NCBI GenBank assembly: GCA_019636275.1
Contig: JAHBXY010000021.1
Location: forward strand, 1-64,000
Reading direction: 5' to 3'
From: Planctomycetota bacterium
Lineage (GTDB): Bacteria > Planctomycetota > J058
Length of the DNA stretch: 64,000 nt
Position 1 is the stretch's first letter, and each line of letters starts with the position of its first letter. The position numbers and the translations under genes were made by a program. Below the pieces are notes generated by a model. It was not told the origin of the DNA, searched no databases, and saw only the letters and a program-made list of their open reading frames with translations. This document shows, one piece after another, positions 36,672 through 45,574 of this stretch.

Positions 36672-37769
36672 CTAGAAGCGGCCGCCGCCCTGGGCAGGCG
36701 CGGCCCCGTCGACGCGGACGTAGCGGAGCGTGAGCACCACGTCCTGCTTCATCTTCGCGTTCTTGCCCTCGGGGCCCATCATGCCGGCGAGCATCGGGGG
36801 CAGGGGGCCCTCCATGTCGATCCGGTGCGTGGCCTCGGAGTCGATGATCCGCCCGGCCGCCGCGTCGAACGACACCGTCCCGCTGACCGCCTTGCGCTTC
36901 ACCTCGAGCTTGTCGGTGAGCTGGCGCTGCATCTCACGCGCCATTTGCTCGCGCGGGTCGTCCGAGCCGCGGCCGCCCTGGTCGCGCCGGAGCTGGACCT
37001 CGTCGCTCGCCTGCCAGGCGAGGCGCACGGCCGACCCCGCGCCGCCGCGGTGCGTGATCCGGCTGGTGAAGCTCAGCGTGCCCAGCGACGGGATCTTCTC
37101 GGCGATCGGGCGCTCCCAGGCGTCGCCCTCCTTGGCCGCGCCCGTGTCCGGCAGGACATGGTTCAGCACGCCCAGCGCCGACTTCATCGACTCGTCGGCG
37201 AACACGACCACCGCCTGCGCGGTCAGCATGCCCGGGTCCATGCCCATGCCCATGCCCATGCCGCCCATGCCGCCGCCGCCGCCGCCCTGCTGGCGCGCCG
37301 CCTTCTCCTCGAGCACGGCCATCATGCGGTCGCGGATCGCATCGCCGCCCGTGACCTCGAGCACCTCGCCGGTCGTCTTCAGCTTGAACTGGAAGCTCTT
37401 GCCCACCGCCTCGCGGATCCACGCGAACGGGTTGGCCTCGTCCTGCGGCGCCGCGGTGTCGTAGTCCATGTCGCCGAACGGCCCCAGGCCCAGGCGCGCG
37501 CGCACGGCGGTGATCGTCGCCTCGATCGTCGCCACCCCGTTGTCGAACGCCTTCACCCGCTGGTCGAGCGCGCACTCGACCTCGAGCGCCTGCGGCATCT
37601 CCTGCCCGCCCAGGTTCATCTTCTGGTCGAGCGCCCAGGTGAGCTTGTAGCGGAGCTGGTCGCCCGCCTTGAGCTGCAGGCCCAGCCCCGCGCGCTCGGC
37701 GGTCTGCGCCAGCGCGGTCGGCGCGACGAGGCCCACGAGGGCCAGGGCCAGGGAAGCGGTTCGCAGCAT
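36672..37769 (-). CDS. Exported DUF6263-like protein
   Basis: A 365-residue protein with a signal peptide (MLRTASLALALVGLVAPTALA-Q). The pattern LKAGDQLRYKLTWALDQKM near residue 34, AIRDRMM and the repeated beta strands that follow resemble DUF6263 proteins common in Planctomycetota and Bacteroidota. A Gly/Met-rich loop (GGGGGGMGGMGMGMGMDPGM, about residues 163-182) could bind metal or be unstructured. A TAGAAT -10-like hexamer is at 37872-37877. Function unknown. Confidence 0.72.
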   Translation of the reverse strand: MLRTASLALALVGLVAPTALAQTAERAGLGLQLKAGDQLRYKLTWALDQKMNLGGQEMPQALEVECALDQRVKAFDNGVATIEATITAVRARLGLGPFGDMDYDTAAPQDEANPFAWIREAVGKSFQFKLKTTGEVLEVTGGDAIRDRMMAVLEEKAARQQGGGGGGMGGMGMGMGMDPGMLTAQAVVVFADESMKSALGVLNHVLPDTGAAKEGDAWERPIAEKIPSLGTLSFTSRITHRGGAGSAVRLAWQASDEVQLRRDQGGRGSDDPREQMAREMQRQLTDKLEVKRKAVSGTVSFDAAAGRIIDSEATHRIDMEGPLPPMLAGMMGPEGKNAKMKQDVVLTLRYVRVDGAAPAQGGGRF

Positions 37770-37924
37770 GAGTCCTCCGGTCGGGCCGACGCGGGCGGCT
37801 CGCCCGCGCGTGACCCTGTGGCTACGGGCGGCAGGCCTCCGCGTTTGCGCGCGCCCCCGCCCGGGGCGCGGATTCTACCCGAGGTCGCCCTCCCGGCGCC
37901 CTTCCTGCCCCCGCGGGGCTCTGC

Positions 37925-37930
37925 TAGGGT
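37925..37930 (+). promoter_or_regulatory. -10 element close to start codon (leaderless candidate)
   Basis: TAGGGT, 8 nt before the GTG at 37939 of the aspartate kinase gene. Confidence 0.45.
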
Positions 37931-37938
37931 CTCGCCCC

Positions 37939-39312
37939 GTGAAGGTCATGAAGTTCGGGGGGTCGTGCCTGCAGTCCCGGGAGGGGCTCCTGCGCATGAC
38001 CGAGCTGATCCGGCGAGAGCCTCGCCCCCTCATCATCGTGCTGTCCGCGCTCAAGGGCGTCACCGACGCCCTGCTGGCCCTCACCGAGGCGGCCGGCCGC
38101 GGCGCCGCGCCCGACGTCGGACCCATGCGCCGCCGGCACGCCGAGGTGCTCGAGGTCCTCCGCGGCGCCCCGCGCGCCGCCGCCGAGCGCGAGACGGGCG
38201 CCCTCCTCGACGAGCTCGAGCGGACGCTGGGCGGGATCGCCGCCGTGGGCGAGGTCCCCGACCGCACGCGCGACCGCGTGCTGGGCCTCGGCGAGCGGCT
38301 GTCCGTGGTCCTCGCCCGCGCGCACCTCGAGCAGGAGGGGATCCCGGCCGAGCTCCACGTCGGCGCCGCCGCCGGCATGCTCACGACCGACGAGCCCGGC
38401 GACGCGCGCCTCCTCCCGCGGGCGGCGGAGCTCATGCGCGCGCGCTTCGCGGGCGACCGCGACGTCGTCCACGTCGTGCCGGGCTTCGTCGGCCAGGACG
38501 AGGCCGGCCGCTGGACGACGCTGGGCCGCGGCGGCTCCGACACGACGGCCACGGCGCTCGCCGCCGCGCTCGGCGGCGTGGCGATCCTCTGGAAGGACAC
38601 GACGGGGCTGCTCACGGCCGACCCGCGCGTCGTCGACGACCCGCTGGTGATCGACCGCGCCCACTACCTCGACGCCCTCGAGCTGGCGCACTACGGCCTG
38701 CCGGCGATCGCCGAGAAGGCGATCCAGCCGGCCCGGCGCGCCGGCGTGCCGATCGAGATCCGCTCCTTCCTCGACGGCGCGGCCCCCTCGCTGATCGGCG
38801 ACGTGGCCACGACGCGCCTGGCGATCACCTGCGTGCCCGAGGTCGTCATGATCGACCTGCGCGACCCGGGCGAGGACCTCTCGCAGGAGCGCCCCGACGC
38901 CCCCGAGCCCGGCCCCGGCCGCGTCCTGCACGGGATCGCCCGCTTCCTCGACGCCCTGGCCGAGGCCGGCGTCCTGCCGCTCGTGTTCACCGAGGCCTCG
39001 CCCGCCGGCGAGGCGACCGTGGCGATCAAGGCCAAGCACCGGGCGACCGTCGAGCGGGCGCTCGCGCGCCTGCGCGGCGGCCTCGACGTGCAGGTCCGCG
39101 ACGGCTACGCCGCCGTGTCGTTGATCGGCTCCTGCATGCGCGGCCGGATCGGCTTCGCCGCCTCGGTCTTCGCCTGCCTGGCCGCCGAGGGGATCAACAT
39201 CGACGCGATCGCCCAGACCGCCTCCGAGCGCAACATCTCGGTCGTCGTCGCCCGCGACCAGGCCCACGCGGCCGTGCGCGCCCTGCATCGACGCTTCGTG
39301 ACCGAGGGCTAG
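37939..39312 (+). CDS. lysC: Aspartate kinase
   Basis: Phosphorylates aspartate, the first step to lysine, threonine and methionine. 457 residues: VMKFGGSCLQS at the start (KFGG ATP site), GRGGSDTTATALAAALG near residue 195, and two ACT domains at the C-terminus (about 305-457), including GEATVAIKAKH and IGSCMRGRIGFAASVFACLAAEGINIDAI, where end-product feedback usually acts. The GTG at 37939 gives VKVMKFGG. Its stop shares the palindromic CTAG with the convergent thrC. Threonine or lysine feedback specificity is not evident. Confidence 0.94.
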   Translation: MKVMKFGGSCLQSREGLLRMTELIRREPRPLIIVLSALKGVTDALLALTEAAGRGAAPDVGPMRRRHAEVLEVLRGAPRAAAERETGALLDELERTLGGIAAVGEVPDRTRDRVLGLGERLSVVLARAHLEQEGIPAELHVGAAAGMLTTDEPGDARLLPRAAELMRARFAGDRDVVHVVPGFVGQDEAGRWTTLGRGGSDTTATALAAALGGVAILWKDTTGLLTADPRVVDDPLVIDRAHYLDALELAHYGLPAIAEKAIQPARRAGVPIEIRSFLDGAAPSLIGDVATTRLAITCVPEVVMIDLRDPGEDLSQERPDAPEPGPGRVLHGIARFLDALAEAGVLPLVFTEASPAGEATVAIKAKHRATVERALARLRGGLDVQVRDGYAAVSLIGSCMRGRIGFAASVFACLAAEGINIDAIAQTASERNISVVVARDQAHAAVRALHRRFVTEG

Positions 39313-40562
39313 ATCAGTCCGGCCAGCGCCGCCCCGATCGCCTCGAGCGTCCCGTCGACGACCACCTGCCCGCGCTCGCGGTGGAGCTCGACCGTGGTCT
39401 CGGGGTCCTTCAGCAGGTGCCCGGTGAGGATCGCGACCACGCGCGCGTCGCGCGCCACGCGGCCCTCGGCGACGAGGCGCTTGAGCCCCGCGACCGACGC
39501 CGCCGACGCCGGCTCGCACCCGACGCCGGCCCGGTCGATCTCCGCCTTGGCCGCGAGGAGCTCGGCGTCGCTCACGGCGAGCACGCCCCCGTCGAGCGCC
39601 TGCACCTCGCGCCGCGCCTTCTCCCACGAGCGCGGCGCGCCGATGCGGATCGCCGTGGCCACCGTCTCGGGCCTGGGCTCCGGCACCAGGTCGCCCCGCG
39701 GGTCGCGCATGTAGCGCGCGAACGGCGCCGCGCCCGCCGCCTGCACGCCCGCGATCCGCGGCAGCCGGTCGATCAGCCCGGCCTGGCGCGCCTCGCGCAG
39801 CCCCTTGCCGAGCGCCGAGATGTTGCCCAGGTTGCCCGACGGCAGGACGACCCAGTCGGGCGGCGACCAGCCCAGGTCGTCCAGCACCTCGAGGGCGATC
39901 GCCTTCTGCCCCTCGATCCGCCACGGGTTGATCGAGTTGAGCAGCCCCAGGCCGTACGCCCGCGCCGCCTCGTCGACGAGCGTCATGGCCGTGTCGAAGC
40001 TGCCGCGCACGGCGAGCACCCGCGCCCCGTAGGCCACCGTCTGCGCCAGCTTGCCCAGCGCCACCTTGCCCTCGGGCACGAACACGACGCACGGCGCGCC
40101 GGCGAGCGCCGCGTACGAGGCGAGCGAGGCCGACGTGTTGCCGGTCGACGCGCAGGCGAGCACGCGCGCCCCCTCGCGCAGGGCCGCGCTCACGCCGACG
40201 CACATGCCGCGATCCTTGAACGACCCCGTGGGGTTCTCGCCCTCGTGCTTGAGCCACAGGGCGCCCCGGTCGAGGCCGACCCAGGCGGCCAGCCGCGGCG
40301 CGGGGTAGAGGCCGGTGTTGCCCTCGCCGCGGGCGACGATCGCCTCGACGGGGAGGTCGGGCGCGACCAGCTCGCGGTAGCGCCACACCCCGCTCCGGTC
40401 CTCGGGCGCCCGCGACGCGCGCCGCGCCGCGAACAGCGCCCGGAGCGCCTCGCCCTCGAGCGCCGGCGCGGCCGGCCGCACCTCGAGCAGCCCGCCGCAC
40501 GCGCACCCGAGCGCGCCCGGGGCGCCGGGCGCGTCGCAGCGCACGCAGGCCAGCGGCGCCAC
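39309..40562 (-). CDS. thrC: Threonine synthase
   Basis: PLP enzyme making threonine from O-phosphohomoserine. 417 residues. The N-terminal zinc-ribbon-like CVRCDAPGAPGALGCACGG (as in the short, archaeal-type class) precedes GEGNTGLYPAPRL, the PLP lysine in NPTGSFKDRGM near residue 117, and LACASTGNTSASLA. GTG at 40562 overlaps the hom stop (TAGTG), so hom-thrC is an operon. The aspartate kinase gene converges on it. Confidence 0.94.
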   Translation of the reverse strand: MAPLACVRCDAPGAPGALGCACGGLLEVRPAAPALEGEALRALFAARRASRAPEDRSGVWRYRELVAPDLPVEAIVARGEGNTGLYPAPRLAAWVGLDRGALWLKHEGENPTGSFKDRGMCVGVSAALREGARVLACASTGNTSASLASYAALAGAPCVVFVPEGKVALGKLAQTVAYGARVLAVRGSFDTAMTLVDEAARAYGLGLLNSINPWRIEGQKAIALEVLDDLGWSPPDWVVLPSGNLGNISALGKGLREARQAGLIDRLPRIAGVQAAGAAPFARYMRDPRGDLVPEPRPETVATAIRIGAPRSWEKARREVQALDGGVLAVSDAELLAAKAEIDRAGVGCEPASAASVAGLKRLVAEGRVARDARVVAILTGHLLKDPETTVELHRERGQVVVDGTLEAIGAALAGLI

Positions 40563-41590
40563 TAGCCACGCCCCCAGGCCAGGACCTCGATCAGGTGGTT
40601 GAGGTTGCCGAGCACGCGGCTGGCGGTCTCGTCGGCGCCGGCGCCCGGGCCGCGCAGGAACAGCTCCATGCGCGTATCGTTCATGAGCCCCTCGAGCTTG
40701 ACCGCGTTCTGGAAGCCGTCGACCTGCGCGAACGGGTCGCTCGCCGCGAGCACCCGCGGGCCGACCCGCGCGCGCACGCGCTCGCCGTCGCGGACGACCT
40801 CGCCCACGAGCTTGAGCTTCTGCCCGCGCGCCGCCAGGTCGGCCACGACCTCCGGCGTGACGCCGACGATCCCGCGCGACAGCCCCAGCTCGGGCGCGCC
40901 GACGAGCTCGGCGTCGGTCGCGCCGATCAGCTCGCCCGTGAGGTGCCGCGTCAGCCCGACGAGCTTCACCGCCACGTCGAGCCCCTCGAGGTCGTAGCGC
41001 CAGTTGCGCTCGGCGAACCCGCGGGCGATCGCCTCCTGCAGGGCCGGCTCGAAGCCGACCCCCTCGGACAGGCGCTGGAGCATGAAGTTCGTCGTGCCGT
41101 TGAGCACGCCCTCGATCCGCGTGACCTTCATCCCGAGCCCCGTGACCATCTCGGTCGCCGGGATCCCGGCCAGGGTCGCCGCGTGGTCGAGGAACGGCGT
41201 GCGCCGCGCCCGGGCCAGCGTCTCCTCGAGCACGGCGCGTGACCGCTGGTGGCTCTTGGCCGCCGTGACGACGGGGATCCGGCGGTTCAGCGCGGCCACC
41301 ACGTCGGGCACGGCCGGGGCCCCGTGCTCGAGGTCGGTCGGCGTCAGCTCCACGTGAATGTCGGGCTGCGCCTGGTCGAGGAGCCGGCCGACGTCGTCCT
41401 CGTGCCGCGGAGCGTCGTAGTCGCGCGCCGCCTTGCGCCGCAGGACCTCGCCCGGGTCGAGGTCCTCGCCCCTGAACAGCCCCTGGCCGTCGGCCACGAG
41501 GACCAGCCGCGGCGCGCCCCGGACCCGGTCGAACGACCGGAGGAGCGCGCGCCCAACGTGACCGAGCCCGAACACAGCGATCCGCGTCAT
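40562..41590 (-). CDS. hom: Homoserine dehydrogenase
   Basis: Reduces aspartate semialdehyde to homoserine with NAD(P)H. 342 residues: Rossmann RIAVFGLGHVGRALL at the start, VVTAAKSHQRS near 110 for the conserved Lys, and the signature EGVLNGTTNFMLQRL near 180 with NWRYDLEGLDVAVKLVGL (catalytic Asp-Lys). It lacks the C-terminal ACT domain of longer homologues, so feedback may act only on the aspartate kinase. The ATG at 41590 lies 7 nt after a TAGAGT hexamer. Confidence 0.95.
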   Translation of the reverse strand: MTRIAVFGLGHVGRALLRSFDRVRGAPRLVLVADGQGLFRGEDLDPGEVLRRKAARDYDAPRHEDDVGRLLDQAQPDIHVELTPTDLEHGAPAVPDVVAALNRRIPVVTAAKSHQRSRAVLEETLARARRTPFLDHAATLAGIPATEMVTGLGMKVTRIEGVLNGTTNFMLQRLSEGVGFEPALQEAIARGFAERNWRYDLEGLDVAVKLVGLTRHLTGELIGATDAELVGAPELGLSRGIVGVTPEVVADLAARGQKLKLVGEVVRDGERVRARVGPRVLAASDPFAQVDGFQNAVKLEGLMNDTRMELFLRGPGAGADETASRVLGNLNHLIEVLAWGRG

Positions 41591-41597
41591 GGCGGGC

Positions 41598-41603
41598 ACT
41601 CTA
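41598..41603 (-). promoter_or_regulatory. -10 element close to start codon (leaderless candidate)
   Basis: TAGAGT on the minus strand, 7 nt before the ATG of hom. Confidence 0.5.
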
Positions 41604-41916
41604 CCGCAACCCTGCAGGGCGACCCAGGTTGCGGCGAGGTGGGCAGCCTGCCCCCGGCAGCGGGCGATTTCCCGTCAACCTCGGCGGCCGTCCTGCCGAA
41701 GAGTGTCTGCCCGGCGTGAATGATCCCGACGCCGCCCCCGTTCCTCGTGTGTGAGGAGCGACACGGGACGGCCCACGGCACGTCCCGTCCTGGACCGCCC
41801 GCGTCACACGGGGTGCACCAGGTCGGACAGGCGCGGTTTTCCTAAGCCTCGTGAGTTCGATGCCGGCGGCGCTGGTCTCGCGTTTGCGAAGGTCCGGGGA
41901 GAGAGGGCCCGACGTC
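41604..41916. other. Non-coding stretch between hom and a small gene
   Basis: No convincing gene. It holds an inverted repeat ACGGGACG/CGTCCCGT at 41763-41788 and, at about 41835-41870, a run reading GGTTTTCCTAAGCC ... GAGTTCGATGCC that resembles the anticodon and T arms of a tRNA-Arg(CCT), but the stems do not pair well. A degraded tRNA or integration scar is possible. Confidence 0.35.
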
Positions 41917-42102
41917 ATGCGGTTCGAAGTGCAGAATGCGCTCCGCGGACTCGACGAGAAGACCCCCGGGTACTTCCTCCAGGAGATCTTCCACCACGGC
42001 GACCTGAAGGTCCGGACCGAGGCGCGCAAGACCTTGACGGACCTCGACCCGCGCCGGAAGACCGCCCGGATCCTCAAGGAGATGCTCCGCATCACCCCTT
42101 GA
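41917..42102 (+). CDS. Small 61-residue protein, unknown function
   Basis: MRFEVQNALRGLDEKTPGYFLQEIF, with HHGDLKVRTEARKTLTDLDP later, suggests a single HEAT-like helical pair. A GGGGAGAGAGGG ribosome-site-like run precedes the ATG at 41917; the frame could start earlier at GTG 41851. Codon use is less GC-biased at the 5' end. Function unknown. Confidence 0.5.
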   Translation: MRFEVQNALRGLDEKTPGYFLQEIFHHGDLKVRTEARKTLTDLDPRRKTARILKEMLRITP

Positions 42103-42199
42103 CCTCGGCTGCTGACCTCGGCTGCCCCTCCCGGGGCGCCCGACTGCCCGTCAGCGTCAGCCCCTCGCCGCGCCGCCGGAACCCCGGCATGATGCGCCG

Positions 42200-43534
42200 G
42201 TGATCTACCTGCTCCTGCGCGCCCTCCTCCGCCACGCCCTGCGTGTCTTCTTTCGCGACGTCGCCGTCGAAGGTCGCAGCGACGTGCCGGCCGAGGGGCC
42301 GCTGCTCCTGGCGGCCAACCACCCCAACACGCTCATGGACGTGCTCCTGGTCGCGACGGCGCTCGACCGGCGGGTCGGGTTCGTCGCCAAGGCGCCGCTG
42401 TTCCGCAGCCCCTTCCTCGGGCCGATCCTGCGCTTCTTCGGCGCGGTCCCGGTCGAGCGGCGCCAGGAGGGCCCGCTCGACGACGCCGCGCGCGCGCGCA
42501 ACGAGGCCGCCCTGCGCGCCTGCGAGGACGCCGTGGCCACAGGCGGCGCCGTACTGATCTTCCCCGAGGGAGTCAGCCAGGACGAGCCGCGCCTCATGCC
42601 GCTCAAGACCGGCCTGGCGCGGATCGCCCTGGCCGCCGAGGCGCGGGCTCCGGGGCAGGTGCACGTCGTGCCGGTGGCGCTGGTCTACGACGACCCCGGG
42701 ACGTTCCGCAGCCGCGCCCGCGTGCGCTTCGGCCAGCCGCTGCAGGTGGCGCCGTTCGCGCGCCTGTCCGACGCCGAGCCCGAGCCCTTCCAGGCGGCGC
42801 GCGCGCTCACGACGGCGGTGCGCGAGGCCCTCCTGCCGGGGGTGGTCCACGTCGAGCACAGCGAGCACGACCCGCTCGTGCGCGACCTGGCGCGCGTCTA
42901 CGGGCACGCCGTCGCCGCCGACGCGGGCGGCCCCCTGGCGGCCGTCGCCGCGATCTCGCGCGCGGTCAACGCCTTCGCCGCGACCGACCCGGCGCGCGTC
43001 GAGCGCGTGCGCGGGCTCCTCACCGACTACTGCGGCGCCCTCGAGCGCGCCGGCGTCGACGACCGCGTCGTCCGCGCCCACCAGGCCCGGCCGCCCTCCC
43101 GGCTCGAGGACCTGGGCTTCGCCCTCGGCGCGCCGCTGGCGCTGTGGGGGATCGTCAACCACCTCGTCTTCTACAACGTGCCCCGGCTGGTCATGGCCCT
43201 CGTCACGCCGGAGAGCGTGTTCGCGTCGACGGTCAAGCTCGTGAGCGGCCTCGCGGCGCTCGTCGCCTGCTACGCCGTCCAGACCTGGCTCGTCGCCCGG
43301 CACCTGGGCGCCCCCGCCGCCACGGCCTACCTGGGCACGCTCCCGCTCACGGGGGTGATCGCGCTCCTGTGGCTCGAGGGGCTCGCGGCCCGCGCCCGCG
43401 CCCGCCGCGCCCGCCGCGAGCAGGCGCGCCTCGACGCGGCGACGCGCGCCGACCTGCTGGCGCGCCGCGCGGCCGTGCTCCGGGAGCTCGACGCGGCCCG
43501 CGCCGACTTCCTGGCCACGGCCGCCCCGGATTGA
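42200..43534 (+). CDS. PlsC-like phospholipid acyltransferase with membrane tail
   Basis: A 444-residue protein. The N-terminal half is a 1-acylglycerol-phosphate acyltransferase domain with NHPNTLMD (the H-x4-D catalytic motif) near residue 40 and FPEGVSQDEPRLMPLKTG near 120. The C-terminal half has two or three hydrophobic helices (about residues 310-400) and a basic coiled tail, as in the long PlsC homologues. It acylates a lysophospholipid or a related lipid at the membrane. CATGAT lies 6 nt before the GTG start. Confidence 0.86.
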   Translation: MIYLLLRALLRHALRVFFRDVAVEGRSDVPAEGPLLLAANHPNTLMDVLLVATALDRRVGFVAKAPLFRSPFLGPILRFFGAVPVERRQEGPLDDAARARNEAALRACEDAVATGGAVLIFPEGVSQDEPRLMPLKTGLARIALAAEARAPGQVHVVPVALVYDDPGTFRSRARVRFGQPLQVAPFARLSDAEPEPFQAARALTTAVREALLPGVVHVEHSEHDPLVRDLARVYGHAVAADAGGPLAAVAAISRAVNAFAATDPARVERVRGLLTDYCGALERAGVDDRVVRAHQARPPSRLEDLGFALGAPLALWGIVNHLVFYNVPRLVMALVTPESVFASTVKLVSGLAALVACYAVQTWLVARHLGAPAATAYLGTLPLTGVIALLWLEGLAARARARRARREQARLDAATRADLLARRAAVLRELDAARADFLATAAPD

Positions 43535-43561
43535 GTAGCCTCTCACGCCCCGGAGGCCCTC

Positions 43562-44956
43562 GTGACCGCTCGCCTCGCCCCGCTCGCCGCCCTGCTCGTC
43601 CTCGCCGCCGCCGCCGCCGCGCAGGACGCCCCCGCCCTGGCCCGCAGCGAGGAGGCGCTCGCCGCCCGCTACGCGGCCCTGCGCGAGGCGCTCGAGGCGG
43701 AGCTGGGCGCGCCGCTCGACCCCCCGCCGCGCTTCGTGCCGGCGCGCCGCGCCGAGGTCGCGCGGGTGATCGCGGCCGAGAACGAGGAGCTCCTCGGCGG
43801 CATGGAGGGCGCGCCCGCGGGCGCGGAGCTGCGCCGCCTCGCCGAGCAGCAGGGGCGGGCGCTGTCCGAGGCGTGCTTCGGCAAGCTGCACCTCGCCGAC
43901 GGCCACGTCATGGTCGCGGGCGAGGCCTTCGAGCGCCTGGCCGCCGTCGCGCCCGAGCTCGCCGGGCTGCGCGAGGCGGCCTTCCTCGACGTGATCCTCG
44001 TGCACGAGGCCGTCCACGTGTGGCAGGACCGCCGCTTCGGCGTGCGCGCCTTCGTCGGCCACCCGCGCGACGAGGAGGAGCTGCGCGCGCGCTTCTGCGT
44101 GCTCGAGGGGCACGCGCAGGTGGTCACGCGCCGCGTGGCCGAGCGCCTGGGGCTGGGCGAGGCCTTCGCGCTCCTCGTGCGCGCCAACTCCGAGGTGCCG
44201 TCGTCGGTCACCGACCCGGCCCTGCGCCACTTCCTCGATGCCGTGACGCAGGTCACGGGCTTCCAGTACGTCTCCGGCGAGCGCTTCGTGGCCGCGGCGC
44301 TCGAGCGCCTCGGCCGCGACGCCGGGCTCGAGCGCCTGTTCACGGCGCCGCCCCGGACGCTGCGCGCCGTGAGCCACCCGGAGCGCTACCTCGACCCGCC
44401 GGCCGAGGCCGACCTCGACCTGCGCGCGCTGGCCCGGGCCGCGGCGGCGCACCTGCCGGCGCGGTGGCCGCACCAGGTGTCGCCCGTGCCCGAGCCGGCC
44501 CTGCGCTCGGGCCTGGCCCTGGCCGGCGACGAGGCGCTGACCTGGCTGGCCGAGGGGCACCGCGAGACCTACGCCGTCAACGCCTCCGACCCGGGCGTGC
44601 CGGGCCGCGCCGTGACCGTCGTGCTGATCGGCTGCACCTCGCCCGAGGCCGCCGCGCGCATGATCGACCTCGAGGAGCGCGTCTCGCGCGTCAAGGACGA
44701 GGACTTCTCGAAGCCCGGCGGCGCGTTCGTGATCACGTCGTCGACCTACGCGCGGCCGGAGCTGGGCGACCGGCCCGGCCTCTTCGCCGACAAGCGCCTG
44801 CGCACCCCGGGCGGCGAGCTGACGGTCCGCACGCTCGTCGTGGTCCGCGGCGCCGTCGTCGTCGAGATCGTCAGCGTGCACCACCCCGACCTCGACCAGG
44901 CCGGCCTCGAGGCCCTCGCCCGCGAGGTCCTGGCCCTGCTCCCCGGGGGCGACTGA
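43562..44956 (+). CDS. Exported zinc-metalloprotease-like protein
   Basis: A 464-residue protein with a signal peptide (MTARLAPLAALLVLAAAAAAQ). The zincin motif HEAVH is at residues 148-152 with a candidate third ligand in LEGHAQVV (E182). The C-terminal half (about 300-464) is a beta-rich extra domain (GRAVTVVLIGCTSPEAAARM). A TAGCCT -10-like hexamer (43536-43541) and CGGAGG precede the GTG start. The substrate is unknown, and the family cannot be named more exactly. Confidence 0.72.
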   Translation: MTARLAPLAALLVLAAAAAAQDAPALARSEEALAARYAALREALEAELGAPLDPPPRFVPARRAEVARVIAAENEELLGGMEGAPAGAELRRLAEQQGRALSEACFGKLHLADGHVMVAGEAFERLAAVAPELAGLREAAFLDVILVHEAVHVWQDRRFGVRAFVGHPRDEEELRARFCVLEGHAQVVTRRVAERLGLGEAFALLVRANSEVPSSVTDPALRHFLDAVTQVTGFQYVSGERFVAAALERLGRDAGLERLFTAPPRTLRAVSHPERYLDPPAEADLDLRALARAAAAHLPARWPHQVSPVPEPALRSGLALAGDEALTWLAEGHRETYAVNASDPGVPGRAVTVVLIGCTSPEAAARMIDLEERVSRVKDEDFSKPGGAFVITSSTYARPELGDRPGLFADKRLRTPGGELTVRTLVVVRGAVVVEIVSVHHPDLDQAGLEALAREVLALLPGGD

Positions 44957-45040
44957 CGCGGCCGCCGCGGCCCCGCGCCGCCGGGCGTCCGCCCTGGTAG
45001 CCTCTCGGGCCCGGCGGGACGCGCCGGCACGGGAGGGACG

Positions 45041-45574
45041 ATGCGCGAGCTGTGCGCCCGGGACGTCATGACGACCGAGGTCACGACCGTCTCGCAGGAC
45101 GTGCTCGTGGAGGAGCTCATCGGGCTGCTCCGCGCCAGCCACTTCAGCGGGATCCCCGTCGTCGACGGCGACGGGCGCGCCGTGGGCGTCGTCTCGGAGA
45201 CGGACATCCTGCGCGCGCTGGCCTACACGATCGGCCCGCCGGGCTCGGGCGAGTTCGCCCCGACGTTCCAGGCGGGCAAGAAGCGCGTCAGCTCGGTGCT
45301 CCTCGACGCCGTGAGCCACGACGACCTGCACGCGGCGGCGTCGCTGCGCGGGCTGGTGTCGCGCCCCGTGCGCGAGCTCATGACGCCCTACGTGCACCAC
45401 TGCGGCCCCGACGCGCGGGTGGTCGAGGTGTGCGAGATGCTGGTCTGGAAGGAGATCCGCCGCGTCGTCGTCCTCGACGCCGAGCGGCGGCCGATCGGCA
45501 TGATCTCGTCGATCGACCTGATCCGCCGCCTGGGCGAGTGGCTGCACCACGCCGACGAGGCGCACCGGGCGTGA
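45041..45574 (+). CDS. CBS-domain pair protein
   Basis: 177 residues containing two CBS motifs: ARDVMTTEVTTVSQDVLVEELI near residue 6 and VRELMTPYVHHCGPDARVVEV near 108, each followed by the SGIPVVD/RRVVVLD strand. Such pairs bind adenosyl ligands and form a regulatory Bateman module. A GGGAGG site precedes the ATG and TAGCCT lies at 44998-45003. It overlaps the purH start by 4 bp, so it may sense a nucleotide to regulate purine synthesis; that is inference. Confidence 0.88.
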   Translation: MRELCARDVMTTEVTTVSQDVLVEELIGLLRASHFSGIPVVDGDGRAVGVVSETDILRALAYTIGPPGSGEFAPTFQAGKKRVSSVLLDAVSHDDLHAAASLRGLVSRPVRELMTPYVHHCGPDARVVEVCEMLVWKEIRRVVVLDAERRPIGMISSIDLIRRLGEWLHHADEAHRA

